From positions 1 through 61,915 of the forward strand of contig NZ_BJNM01000018.1 in NCBI RefSeq assembly GCF_006539685.1: a stretch of 61,915 bases of DNA, written 5' to 3'. The DNA is from Gluconobacter oxydans (GTDB lineage: Bacteria > Pseudomonadota > Alphaproteobacteria > Acetobacterales > Acetobacteraceae). Of the stretch, positions 52,949 to 60,861 are shown piece by piece; the stretch's first letter is position 1; each line of letters opens with the position of its first letter. Below the pieces are notes generated by a model that worked only from the letters and a program-made list of their open reading frames with translations, was not told where the DNA came from and searched no databases. The translations under genes and the position numbers were made by a program.

Positions 52949-55198
52949 GTGCGCGCATCGCTTTCTGCACCGTTCTTACGCCCATGGCGGGCTGCGCGCC
53001 TGTCCTGCCTGCTTCTGGCAGGAACAGCCTTCCCCGTTCTCGCAGCCGATCCTGTCCCGGCCACGGCAACCGCCACGGCCCCCAAAACCAAGCCAGCCGC
53101 CAAAACTGCCAGCGCTGCCGCGCAGGTCACGCCTGACGAGGAGATCGTGGTCCGGGCCAGAAAGCGGGACCAGATGCAGGTCAGCAGCGGCGGGCAGCTT
53201 GGCGCTCTGGGCAACAAGAAAGGTCTGGACGTTCCGTTCAACATCCGCAGCTATAACTCCAGCCTGATCCTGAACCAGCAGTCCCAGACTCTCGGCGAAG
53301 TGCTGGAAAACGATCCATCCGTCCGCACGACTTTCGGCTACGGCAATTTCTCGGAAATGTTCGTCATCCGGGGGTTTGCGGTGGATGGCGACGACGTGTC
53401 GATCAACGGCCTGTACGGCATCACCCCCCGTCAGCTCGTCTCACCCGAGCTGTATGATCAGGTGCAGGTTCTCAATGGGGCCAGCGCATTCCTCAACGGC
53501 GCAGCACCGAGCGGGTCAGCCATTGGCGGCAACATCAACCTGCTGTTCAAGCATGCGACGAACGCCCCCCTCACCCGCATCACGGGTGACTACACCAGCA
53601 GCGCCATGGGCGGTGGCAGCATTGATGTCGGCCGTCGTTTCGGCGAGGACAAGGCCTTCGGTGTGCGGCTGAACGTGGCGGGCAAGAGCGGCGAGGATTC
53701 TGTCACGGATGAATACCGGCATTCCACGACGCTGGGCGCGGATTTCGACTGGCATGACCGCGACAACCGTACCCGCATCACCATGGATATCGATTACGAA
53801 AACCAGGGCGTGAACGGTGGCCGACCGGCGATCTTCCTGGGCAGCGATGTCACATCCGTTCCCCGCCCCGCTGCGCCCTCGCACAATTTCGGTCAGCGCT
53901 GGGCCTATAACGACCTGAACTATGTCTTCGGCATGCTCAACGTCGAGCATGACCTGACGAAGAACGTCACGCTCTATGGTGCCTTCGGGGCCCTGACCAG
54001 CAACGAGAAGGGCAATTACTCCAACCCGACCGTCACCGACGCGGCGACCGGCTCTGGAACCGCCGGTGCCATGTATGTGCCGTACGATCAGACCAACGAA
54101 AGCACGCGCGCAGGTGTGCGCGCCCATTTCCGCACCGGCCCCGTCCGCCACGAGATCAACGCCGGCGGCTCCGGCCTGTGGGAAGACAGCGCCGCCGCCT
54201 ATGCGATGGCTCTCACGCCCGGTACGACCAACATCTACAACACGCCACAGTTTGCCGCCCCGGCCGAGACCTTTGCGGGTGGCGTCGTCAACGATCCGCA
54301 GACGATCAGCCGAACGCGCCTGTACAGCCTGTTCTTCTCGGACACGATGTCGTTCTTCCATGACCGCGTCGCCCTGACAGGCGGCTTCCGGTACCAGAAC
54401 ATGCTCATCAACGGCTATAATTACAGCACGACCGGTCAGGGCGCGATGAGCAGCCATTATGACCAGGATGCCATCACGCCGGTCGTCGGGCTGGTCATCC
54501 ACCCGACCCGCCGGACATCGCTGTATTTCAACCGGATCGAGGGCCTCTCCCAAGGCCCGACGGCGACCGGAAACGTTCAGAACGTGGGCGAGATCTTCCC
54601 GCCCTACAAATCCACCCAGTATGAAGTCGGCGCAAAATACGACACGGGCCGCTTCAGCGCCGCGCTTGCCGTCTATGAGATTTCACAGCCCAATGCCTAT
54701 TCCGTGGCGGTCGGCAATACGGGTGAATTCGCATTCCGCGAAGACGGTCTGCAACGCAATCGCGGTATCGAACTGACGCTGAATGGAGAAATCCTGCCCG
54801 GCCTGCGCTTCAATGGCGGTGGCACGGTGATCCAGGCAGACCTGCGCCATACGGCAGGCGGCCTTCAGGACGGCAACACGGCCATCGGCGTGCCGAATTA
54901 CACGATCAACGGCAATCTCGAATACGATCTGCCGTTCCTCAAAGGCGCCACGGTCGTGGGCCGCGTAGTCAACACGGGCAAGCAGTGGGTCAACACCGCC
55001 AATACGCTGCACATTCCGGTCTGGACACGCTTTGATCTGGCGGGCCGCTATACGTTCGTGACGCATCACACGCCGGTCACGCTGCGCTTCGGCGTCGATA
55101 ACCTGGCCAACACGCGCTACTGGTCCTCGGCATTCAACGGCTATCTGATGCAGGGCATGCCCCGCACCTTCAAGTTCTCCTTCACGACGGATCTGTAA
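52949..55198 (+). CDS. TonB-dependent receptor (siderophore type)
   Basis: Outer-membrane active transporter of 749 residues. A signal peptide (LSCLLLAGTAFPVLA) leads to a plug domain (about 90-200) with LGEVLENDPSVRTTFGYGNFSEMFVIRGF and VQVLNGASAFLNGAAPSG segments typical of FhuA/FecA-like receptors, then a barrel ending TFKFSFTTDL. The GTG start has CGAGG five bases upstream. A TTG start further upstream lies inside the Fur-like box and is rejected. Substrate probably a ferric siderophore, by family. Confidence 0.9.
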   Translation: MRASLSAPFLRPWRAARLSCLLLAGTAFPVLAADPVPATATATAPKTKPAAKTASAAAQVTPDEEIVVRARKRDQMQVSSGGQLGALGNKKGLDVPFNIRSYNSSLILNQQSQTLGEVLENDPSVRTTFGYGNFSEMFVIRGFAVDGDDVSINGLYGITPRQLVSPELYDQVQVLNGASAFLNGAAPSGSAIGGNINLLFKHATNAPLTRITGDYTSSAMGGGSIDVGRRFGEDKAFGVRLNVAGKSGEDSVTDEYRHSTTLGADFDWHDRDNRTRITMDIDYENQGVNGGRPAIFLGSDVTSVPRPAAPSHNFGQRWAYNDLNYVFGMLNVEHDLTKNVTLYGAFGALTSNEKGNYSNPTVTDAATGSGTAGAMYVPYDQTNESTRAGVRAHFRTGPVRHEINAGGSGLWEDSAAAYAMALTPGTTNIYNTPQFAAPAETFAGGVVNDPQTISRTRLYSLFFSDTMSFFHDRVALTGGFRYQNMLINGYNYSTTGQGAMSSHYDQDAITPVVGLVIHPTRRTSLYFNRIEGLSQGPTATGNVQNVGEIFPPYKSTQYEVGAKYDTGRFSAALAVYEISQPNAYSVAVGNTGEFAFREDGLQRNRGIELTLNGEILPGLRFNGGGTVIQADLRHTAGGLQDGNTAIGVPNYTINGNLEYDLPFLKGATVVGRVVNTGKQWVNTANTLHIPVWTRFDLAGRYTFVTHHTPVTLRFGVDNLANTRYWSSAFNGYLMQGMPRTFKFSFTTDL

Positions 55199-55220
55199 TC
55201 CGCCTCAGACCGCCGAAAAC

Positions 55221-55259
55221 GAAAAACGCGCCCTCCCTTCCGGGAGCGGCGCGTTTTTC
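55221..55259. terminator. bidirectional Rho-independent terminator
   Basis: GAAAAACGCGCC (55221-55232) pairs with GGCGCGTTTTTC (55248-55259), with an inner stem CTCCC/GGGAG. It separates the convergent receptor and second OprB genes. Confidence 0.92.
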
Positions 55260-55285
55260 ATATCCGGTTTTCCGGTCGGGAAAGA

Positions 55286-56848
55286 TCAGAACGTGATACC
55301 CGTCTCGAAATCCAGAAGCAGCGGGTTCTTGTAGCGGTTCGTGCCGCCAGTGCTCCAGATATACTGCGCACCTGGGCGGATCACGAGCCAGGGCGTCGGG
55401 CGCCAGCCATAGTTCAGCTCAAGCGCATGCTCGCCGGACGGCTTGTTGATGCCTTCGGCCCCGGCAGCCTGCATCTGGCGCGCCCAGATCGTCAGCTTCG
55501 GGTTCACCCACAGCATCTTCATGCCAATGCTGATCGTATCGTTCGGACGGCTGCGGAACGTGCCCTTGCGGGTCACACCCCAGGTGATGAAATACGGTGC
55601 GACAGACGTGCGCGGATCACCCCAGGTGAAGGATGTGAACAGCGTCGTGCCACGGTTCGGATCGGCCTCATCACGCTGAAGCATGCGATCGAACTGGAAC
55701 CAGCCACCAAACCGGCCGCGGACCTTTTCGCTCGGGGCCGAAATCAGGTACTGCGCCGGCACACCGAAACTTCCAAGCTTGGAATAAACGTCGCTGACTT
55801 CAGACGTATCCCAGTAGCCGCCGATCTTGATGTTGGTCTGGAGCGGACCGCTGTAGTCGTCCTTGCCACCCTGATGGCAGCCAAGCTGGAACGGCAGATA
55901 GGTGCCGGTCGCATCGTGAAGGTTCAGCTTCCAGCCGTTATGCGTGTTCGAAATCACCGGATCGACCGAATACGCACCGAACTGCACCAGGTAATGGTCG
56001 TTTCCGGCCGGATAGAACTTCACCCAGGCGCCCGGATGGGCCGTCGGATACCAGCCATAGCCCGAGTTCATCGCAATGGACTGCGGCATGCCGCAGATCG
56101 CATTTGATTCGAACTGGCAATACTGGCTCATGCCCCAGTAGACCGAAGACTGCTCGAAGTCGTTTTCGGTGTTGATCTCACCGACCTCGGTCGTGACGTA
56201 TTTGTTCCAGGGCATTTCCCAGGACAGACGCGTCAGACGCACCGTCTCACCCGAGCCGAAAATCTGCTGCGGGCTGTCCATCGCCGGAAGCGTGGCACCG
56301 ATGCCCAGACCCTGACGCGCCGTGATCAGCGTGTGGAACATACCCAGATTCAGGCCGGTCAGCTTCTTGAGGTTGAAGTCGATATTGATGCCGAACTCAT
56401 CCGCATAACGCGCGGCCTTGGTCTTGCCGCCCATCGGATTGCCGGCACTATCCTCAAGATAGTGTCCGCCGATATTGATGCCCTTGTCGGTCAGCCAGGT
56501 ACGCCAGCCACCCCAGTCACCCGTCATGGTGCTCTGGGTCAGCCAGTCATGAAACGATGCCGGGAAGAAACGGCTTTCCGTCGTATCGGACGTTTTTGCT
56601 GCAGTTTCGACGCCTGTCTTTGTCGGAGCCGGTTTGACCAGCAGCGGAACCGGAGAAATGGATTTCGTCCGGATCTGCGGGGTGCCCATGGTCGCCGTGC
56701 TGGTTCTGGCGGCAGCTTTCTGCCGCCCGTCAACAACGCCGGCTGGTGTCGTCTGTGCATGACCAACGGCAGTAATGCCAGGAAGCACCGCTGTCATGAC
56801 ACAGGCCGTCAACAGCGCTTTCGTCCAATCCTGCCCGAACGTCCCCAT
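55286..56848 (-). CDS. OprB-family carbohydrate-selective porin (second copy)
   Basis: A 520-residue outer-membrane porin of the same family as the one 2.5 kb away but clearly diverged. A signal peptide (TKALLTACVMTAVLPG, cleavage near GHA) and a linker precede TGDWGGWRTWLTDKGI, and periodic strands run to the end, which closes with FETGITF. The ATG has GGAAG immediately before it and GGGAG 13 bases upstream. Probably takes up sugars; expression may differ from the first copy. Confidence 0.88.
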   Translation of the reverse strand: MGTFGQDWTKALLTACVMTAVLPGITAVGHAQTTPAGVVDGRQKAAARTSTATMGTPQIRTKSISPVPLLVKPAPTKTGVETAAKTSDTTESRFFPASFHDWLTQSTMTGDWGGWRTWLTDKGINIGGHYLEDSAGNPMGGKTKAARYADEFGINIDFNLKKLTGLNLGMFHTLITARQGLGIGATLPAMDSPQQIFGSGETVRLTRLSWEMPWNKYVTTEVGEINTENDFEQSSVYWGMSQYCQFESNAICGMPQSIAMNSGYGWYPTAHPGAWVKFYPAGNDHYLVQFGAYSVDPVISNTHNGWKLNLHDATGTYLPFQLGCHQGGKDDYSGPLQTNIKIGGYWDTSEVSDVYSKLGSFGVPAQYLISAPSEKVRGRFGGWFQFDRMLQRDEADPNRGTTLFTSFTWGDPRTSVAPYFITWGVTRKGTFRSRPNDTISIGMKMLWVNPKLTIWARQMQAAGAEGINKPSGEHALELNYGWRPTPWLVIRPGAQYIWSTGGTNRYKNPLLLDFETGITF

Positions 56849-57065
56849 CTTCCAAACTGTCTCCCTGTGACACCATTGCAGCCGACAGCACCCGAGGCTG
56901 TTGCTGGGCACTGTCATACAGTCCGGAAACGGTCCAGAATAGAGTGTGGAAGACCTCTGTTTTCGTAATATGCCTTTCGCGACACAGTCCCGAAGCAGAA
57001 CGCCAAATTTTTATCCGGAGATTTCTCCCGGATTACAAAAAGTTTAACGCTACAGTTTCCGGGGC

Positions 57066-58565
57066 TTATTCGCCGATCACAGTTACGTGTTCCTGATCCC
57101 ATCGCCGAGTCAAAGGCTCCAGAAGCGCCAGAACCACCACGACGGCAGCCGCCACTTCACACAGCGTCCGGAACAGCCCGGCATAGAGCGCAGCCCCGCC
57201 ACCGCCCGCCACGACCTCGGGCGGGAGCGCCGCCTGATTGGCGATAATGCTGCCCACATACATGGCAATCCCCCATAACAGATAGAGCGCCCCCATCATG
57301 AAACCGCTCAACCGCGCGGGCGAATAGCGCGCGATGATGGCCAGTCCCAGACCATTCGTCAGCAGTTCCGCCAGAGACAGGAAGCCGTATCCCACCACCA
57401 TGATCCACGGAGACACCAGCCCGTCCGCATGAGCGGCCGCCGCCCACCAGACCGCAAATCCGATCGAGACCATCGCATAACCGAGAAGCATCTTGCGGGC
57501 GTGGGATGTCTGTTTCTGCTGCTGGCCCATCCGGTTGTACAGGAACGCCAGAACCGGGCTGAGGGCCATGATCCAGACGGAATTGAGCACCTGAAACTGC
57601 CCGGCCGACATGTGAAAGAGCGTCACGCCCCCGATGCGATAGTCACCGGAAACCCCACGCAGGGCAAACAGCGTCAGGGATGTCATCATCTGCTGGTAGA
57701 ACACGAGATAGATCGTACCCTGCAGACACAGCAGATAGGTGAGCCGAAGCCCCGGACGCTCGGTCTGGGGGGCCCGCACATAGAGCGCAACCCAGATCGC
57801 CGCCAGTCCCGCCCCCGCCGCAATCACGCACAGACGCGCCAGCGTATCACTGCCCAGAACCCAGGCATTGAAGGCGGTCAGCAAAGCAAGACCACCCGCA
57901 ACCATTCCGAACCGTGACAACGGGACCGGCTGTTTTTCCGAAACCGGCGTCGTCGGCTCAAGCCAGCTGGAGCGCAGCACATAATAGAGCAGCCCGATCC
58001 CCAGTCCGACCGCACAGGTCGCAAAGGCGACCGGTGCCCCGTAATGGATCTGAAGCCACGGCGTAAGCAGCATGGAGACGGTCGAGCCAACATTGACGGA
58101 CATGTAATACAGCGTGAAAGCCGCATCGAGCGCGGCATCATCACCCTTGTAGATCCGACGCACCAGATTGCCGGCATTGGGCTTGAACAGGCCGTTTCCC
58201 GTGGAAATCAGGGCCATCGCCACCAGCAGCAGCGTGTGGGACTGAAGCGCTGCCGCCAGAAAGGCATAGCCGCAGGTCAGGGACAGGGCCCCCATGACCA
58301 TTGTCCGCCGCGCGCCCAGCACGCGGTCACCAATGACGCCACCGATGACAGGCGTGATGTAGGTCAGCGCCCCGAAGGCGCCCATCATGAGATTGGCGGC
58401 CGCATCGGCCATTCTGAGCTGCTCGACCATGAACAGCGTCAGGACGGCCTGCATGCCGTAATATCCGAACCGCTCCCACAGTTCGATGGCCAGAACGACC
58501 GTAAACGCCCTGCGGCGCAGTCCCGGAGCAGAAGCCCCGGCTGAAGAAAAAGAGGAAGCGGTCAT
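57066..58565 (-). CDS. POT/PTR2-family proton-coupled peptide transporter
   Basis: Inner-membrane transporter of 499 residues with about 14 helices. The signature ExxERF is seen in ELWERFGYYGMQAVLTLFM, and the substrate-binding FYQQMMTSLTLFA motif and the GxxFKPN segment GNGLFKPNAGN are present. It imports di- and tripeptides with protons. It lies just upstream of the second OprB gene on the same strand, 217 bases apart. Confidence 0.93.
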   Translation of the reverse strand: MTASSFSSAGASAPGLRRRAFTVVLAIELWERFGYYGMQAVLTLFMVEQLRMADAAANLMMGAFGALTYITPVIGGVIGDRVLGARRTMVMGALSLTCGYAFLAAALQSHTLLLVAMALISTGNGLFKPNAGNLVRRIYKGDDAALDAAFTLYYMSVNVGSTVSMLLTPWLQIHYGAPVAFATCAVGLGIGLLYYVLRSSWLEPTTPVSEKQPVPLSRFGMVAGGLALLTAFNAWVLGSDTLARLCVIAAGAGLAAIWVALYVRAPQTERPGLRLTYLLCLQGTIYLVFYQQMMTSLTLFALRGVSGDYRIGGVTLFHMSAGQFQVLNSVWIMALSPVLAFLYNRMGQQQKQTSHARKMLLGYAMVSIGFAVWWAAAAHADGLVSPWIMVVGYGFLSLAELLTNGLGLAIIARYSPARLSGFMMGALYLLWGIAMYVGSIIANQAALPPEVVAGGGGAALYAGLFRTLCEVAAAVVVVLALLEPLTRRWDQEHVTVIGE

Positions 58566-58601
58566 ACAGAACCCGTCAGAAACCAGAAGACGGGCCGCAT
58601 C

Positions 58602-58751
58602 TTAGGGTAAATGCCACTCCCCGGCGAGGATCAGTGCGTGCGTACTGATGATGCCCAGAACCATCACGAAGATCAGCGCCACAATACCGCCGATGATGTC
58701 ACTCCACGGCCATTCCGGCAGTCTCGACCGGACGCGATGCACCATCCCCAT
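58602..58751 (-). CDS. 49-residue membrane protein downstream of J-protein gene
   Basis: A short ORF starting MGMVHRVRSRLPEWPW, with a central membrane helix (IIGGIVALIFVMVLGIIST) and ending HALILAGEWHLP. It starts four bases after the J-protein stop and an AGGAG lies ten bases before its ATG inside that gene. Unrecognised. Its tight coupling suggests it is made with the co-chaperone. Confidence 0.65.
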   Translation of the reverse strand: MGMVHRVRSRLPEWPWSDIIGGIVALIFVMVLGIISTHALILAGEWHLP

Positions 58752-58755
58752 GTCT

Positions 58756-59676
58756 TCAGCTCTCCTGCTGGCTGAAGAAGGCCTCCAGCTCGGGGGAGAC
58801 AGTACCGATATGAACCTGCAACGTCACCAGCAGATCACCGGCCGGATGCTTTTTATCCGCTCCGATGCCGCGACCGGACAGACGCAGGACCTTGCCGCTG
58901 TCGGAATGCTTCGGAATCTTGACCGCGACATCGCCCTTTGGCGTCGGAACCGCGACCTTGCCACCCAGAATGGCCGTCTTGAGATCCACATCCTGCGTGA
59001 TACGCAGGTTGCGCCCCTCACGGACATACCGGCTGTCAGGCGTGACCGTGATCGTCAGAAGCGCGTCACCCGGAACACCCGGCTGCCCATCCATTCCTGG
59101 ACGGCCGGGCGCACCCTTGCCGCGCACGCGCAGGGTCTGGCCATCTTCCACCCCTGGCGGAATACGGACCTCGGTATGCCCGCCCTCACCCAGCGTCAGA
59201 TCCAGGGACGTCCCCAGAACAGCCTGCTGGAACGAGATCGTCACCGCATAGCGGCGGTCAGATCCCTTGGACGCACGACGCCCGGCCGAACCTCCCGGCT
59301 GGAAATCGCCGCTAAAGCCGCCACCGAACATGTCCGAAAAGAAAGAGCCGAGATCTTCCTGACTGAAACCGCCCTGGAAGCCCTGTGCGCCCCCACGCGG
59401 ACCGCCCGGACCATACCCGCCGCCGCCAAAGCCACCGCCGAACGGTCCGCGTTCCTGACCGTCGGCATCGATCTCGCCGCGATCGAAACGCGCGCGCTTT
59501 TCCTTGTCGCCGATGATGTTATAGGCCTGCCCGACCGCCTTGAAGCGCTCTTCGGCCTTCTTGTCGTCCGGATTGTGATCCGGATGGTACTGCTTGGCCA
59601 GTTTCCGATACGCACTGCGGATTTCCTTGTCCGTCGCCGTTTTCGAAACGCCCAGTACCGAATATGGGTCGCTCAT
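58756..59676 (-). CDS. J-domain co-chaperone (CbpA/DnaJ class B-like)
   Basis: A 306-residue DnaJ-type protein. The J domain (1-70) has HPD in KQYHPDHNPD, then a Gly/Phe-rich region (about 75-130) and the two-part C-terminal substrate-binding domain. There is no CxxCxGxG zinc domain, so it is class B (CbpA-like). The start overlaps the stop of the upstream 52-residue gene (ATGA), and a 49-residue membrane protein follows. It likely works with DnaK. Confidence 0.93.
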   Translation of the reverse strand: MSDPYSVLGVSKTATDKEIRSAYRKLAKQYHPDHNPDDKKAEERFKAVGQAYNIIGDKEKRARFDRGEIDADGQERGPFGGGFGGGGYGPGGPRGGAQGFQGGFSQEDLGSFFSDMFGGGFSGDFQPGGSAGRRASKGSDRRYAVTISFQQAVLGTSLDLTLGEGGHTEVRIPPGVEDGQTLRVRGKGAPGRPGMDGQPGVPGDALLTITVTPDSRYVREGRNLRITQDVDLKTAILGGKVAVPTPKGDVAVKIPKHSDSGKVLRLSGRGIGADKKHPAGDLLVTLQVHIGTVSPELEAFFSQQES

Positions 59677-59831
59677 GTCATCTCCCCGTCTTCTTCAGGT
59701 CCCTCATCCAGCAGGGAAATCAGGACCGCAATGACTTCATCCTGCGGGAACCCGGCCCGCACACCGTCTGAGATCAAGGCCTGCAGCTTCGGGCGAAGAT
59801 AATCCTCTGCGGGATGTCCGTCGTCTGCCAT
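59673..59831 (-). CDS. 52-residue protein upstream of J-protein gene
   Basis: A small soluble, acidic protein, MADDGHPAEDYLRPKLQ to DEGPEEDGEMT, with one helix region (LISDGVRAGFPQDEVIAVLISLLDE). GGAGG lies seven bases before the ATG, which supports translation. The stop overlaps the J-protein start. Unrecognised; it could regulate or assist the co-chaperone, by context only. Confidence 0.72.
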   Translation of the reverse strand: MADDGHPAEDYLRPKLQALISDGVRAGFPQDEVIAVLISLLDEGPEEDGEMT

Positions 59832-59878
59832 TTCTGATCCTCCGTTATTCCCAGATGTGTGATCGCACGGGGCTGGGG

Positions 59879-60826
59879 TCAATGTTTCAGAACAAACTCT
59901 GCAATATCAGACACTACTGCACCATCCAGCGGAAGTGATCCATCCGCAGCCGGAGCAACACCAAGATCCGCCAGCGGATGGGTCACATTCGGCAGCAGAA
60001 CAACCTGCGCCTTCGGATCAGACGCCTTCAGCAGCGGCAGGTCTGCAGTTGCGCTGACCTGACGATCCGCCGCCCCCTGCATGATCAGAACCGGCCCACG
60101 ATAAGCCCTGAGCAGAGCGACGGGGTCATGATGAAAAAGATCGATCATGTAGTCCTGAACGGCTGGATGAAACAGCTGGCGCAATCCCGGATGCAGCGTC
60201 TGGACATCCACATGATGCCCGGCTTCGAGCGCATTGATCGCCCCGTCAATCTGCGGCAGCACCGTCTGCGCAGAAGGCACGGCATGAAGCTGGCTACGCA
60301 GCACTTCACCCAGAGGTCGACCTGGGGTGGACAGAAGGATCAGTCCGCAGATATCGGCCTGTCCCTGCGCAGCAGCCAGGGCGACAAGCCCACCCTCACT
60401 ATGTCCTGCGAGCCAGACACAGCGTACACCGGCCTTACGCCGGATGACGGCAATCCAGTTCCGCACATCGGTGGCATAGTCCGCAATCGTGACGTGATTA
60501 CCGTCTGCTACGGCCTGTTTGCTGCCGAACATGCCGCGCTTGTCGATCCGGACGGAAGAAATCCCGCGTTTCGCCAGCCCATCCGCAATCTGCCGCAGTG
60601 TCGCAGGCTTGGGGCCCAGAGCAGAGTTTCCATCCCGGTCCGTCGGCCCGGAGCCCGAAATCATCAGAACGACGGGCGTACCGGCCCCCGCATTCACGAA
60701 GGTCCCTGCCAACGGCCCCAGAGGACCAGGCGCTTCAATGGCCGTGCTCTCAGCCGCAACGGCATGAGACGACAGTCCACCCAGGCCCGACAGGAGCAGG
60801 AGGAAACGAAACACTGCAGGCTTCAT
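59879..60826 (-). CDS. alpha/beta hydrolase, exported
   Basis: A 315-residue hydrolase with a signal peptide (MKPAVFRFLLLLSGLGGLSS, cleavage near AVA). The nucleophile is in GHSEGG; an oxyanion strand LMISGSGPTDRDG and the late NVTHPL His are consistent with the fold. Substrate unknown. AGGAG lies before the ATG. It is separated by 47 bases from the small gene of the J-protein operon. Confidence 0.82.
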   Translation of the reverse strand: MKPAVFRFLLLLSGLGGLSSHAVAAESTAIEAPGPLGPLAGTFVNAGAGTPVVLMISGSGPTDRDGNSALGPKPATLRQIADGLAKRGISSVRIDKRGMFGSKQAVADGNHVTIADYATDVRNWIAVIRRKAGVRCVWLAGHSEGGLVALAAAQGQADICGLILLSTPGRPLGEVLRSQLHAVPSAQTVLPQIDGAINALEAGHHVDVQTLHPGLRQLFHPAVQDYMIDLFHHDPVALLRAYRGPVLIMQGAADRQVSATADLPLLKASDPKAQVVLLPNVTHPLADLGVAPAADGSLPLDGAVVSDIAEFVLKH

Positions 60827-60861
60827 TCTGCGTCTCCTGTTCAGGTGTCCAGCGCCCCGCC

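Noticed and set aside
52889-52949. TTG start giving a longer TonB-dependent receptor
   Set aside because: It lies within the Fur-like dyad, has no ribosome site and adds no signal-peptide logic; the GTG downstream has CGAGG at good spacing.
57014-57036. Hairpin between the POT transporter and the second OprB gene as a terminator
   Set aside because: The stem has a one-base bulge and is followed on the transcript by an A-rich run, not T, so termination is not supported.
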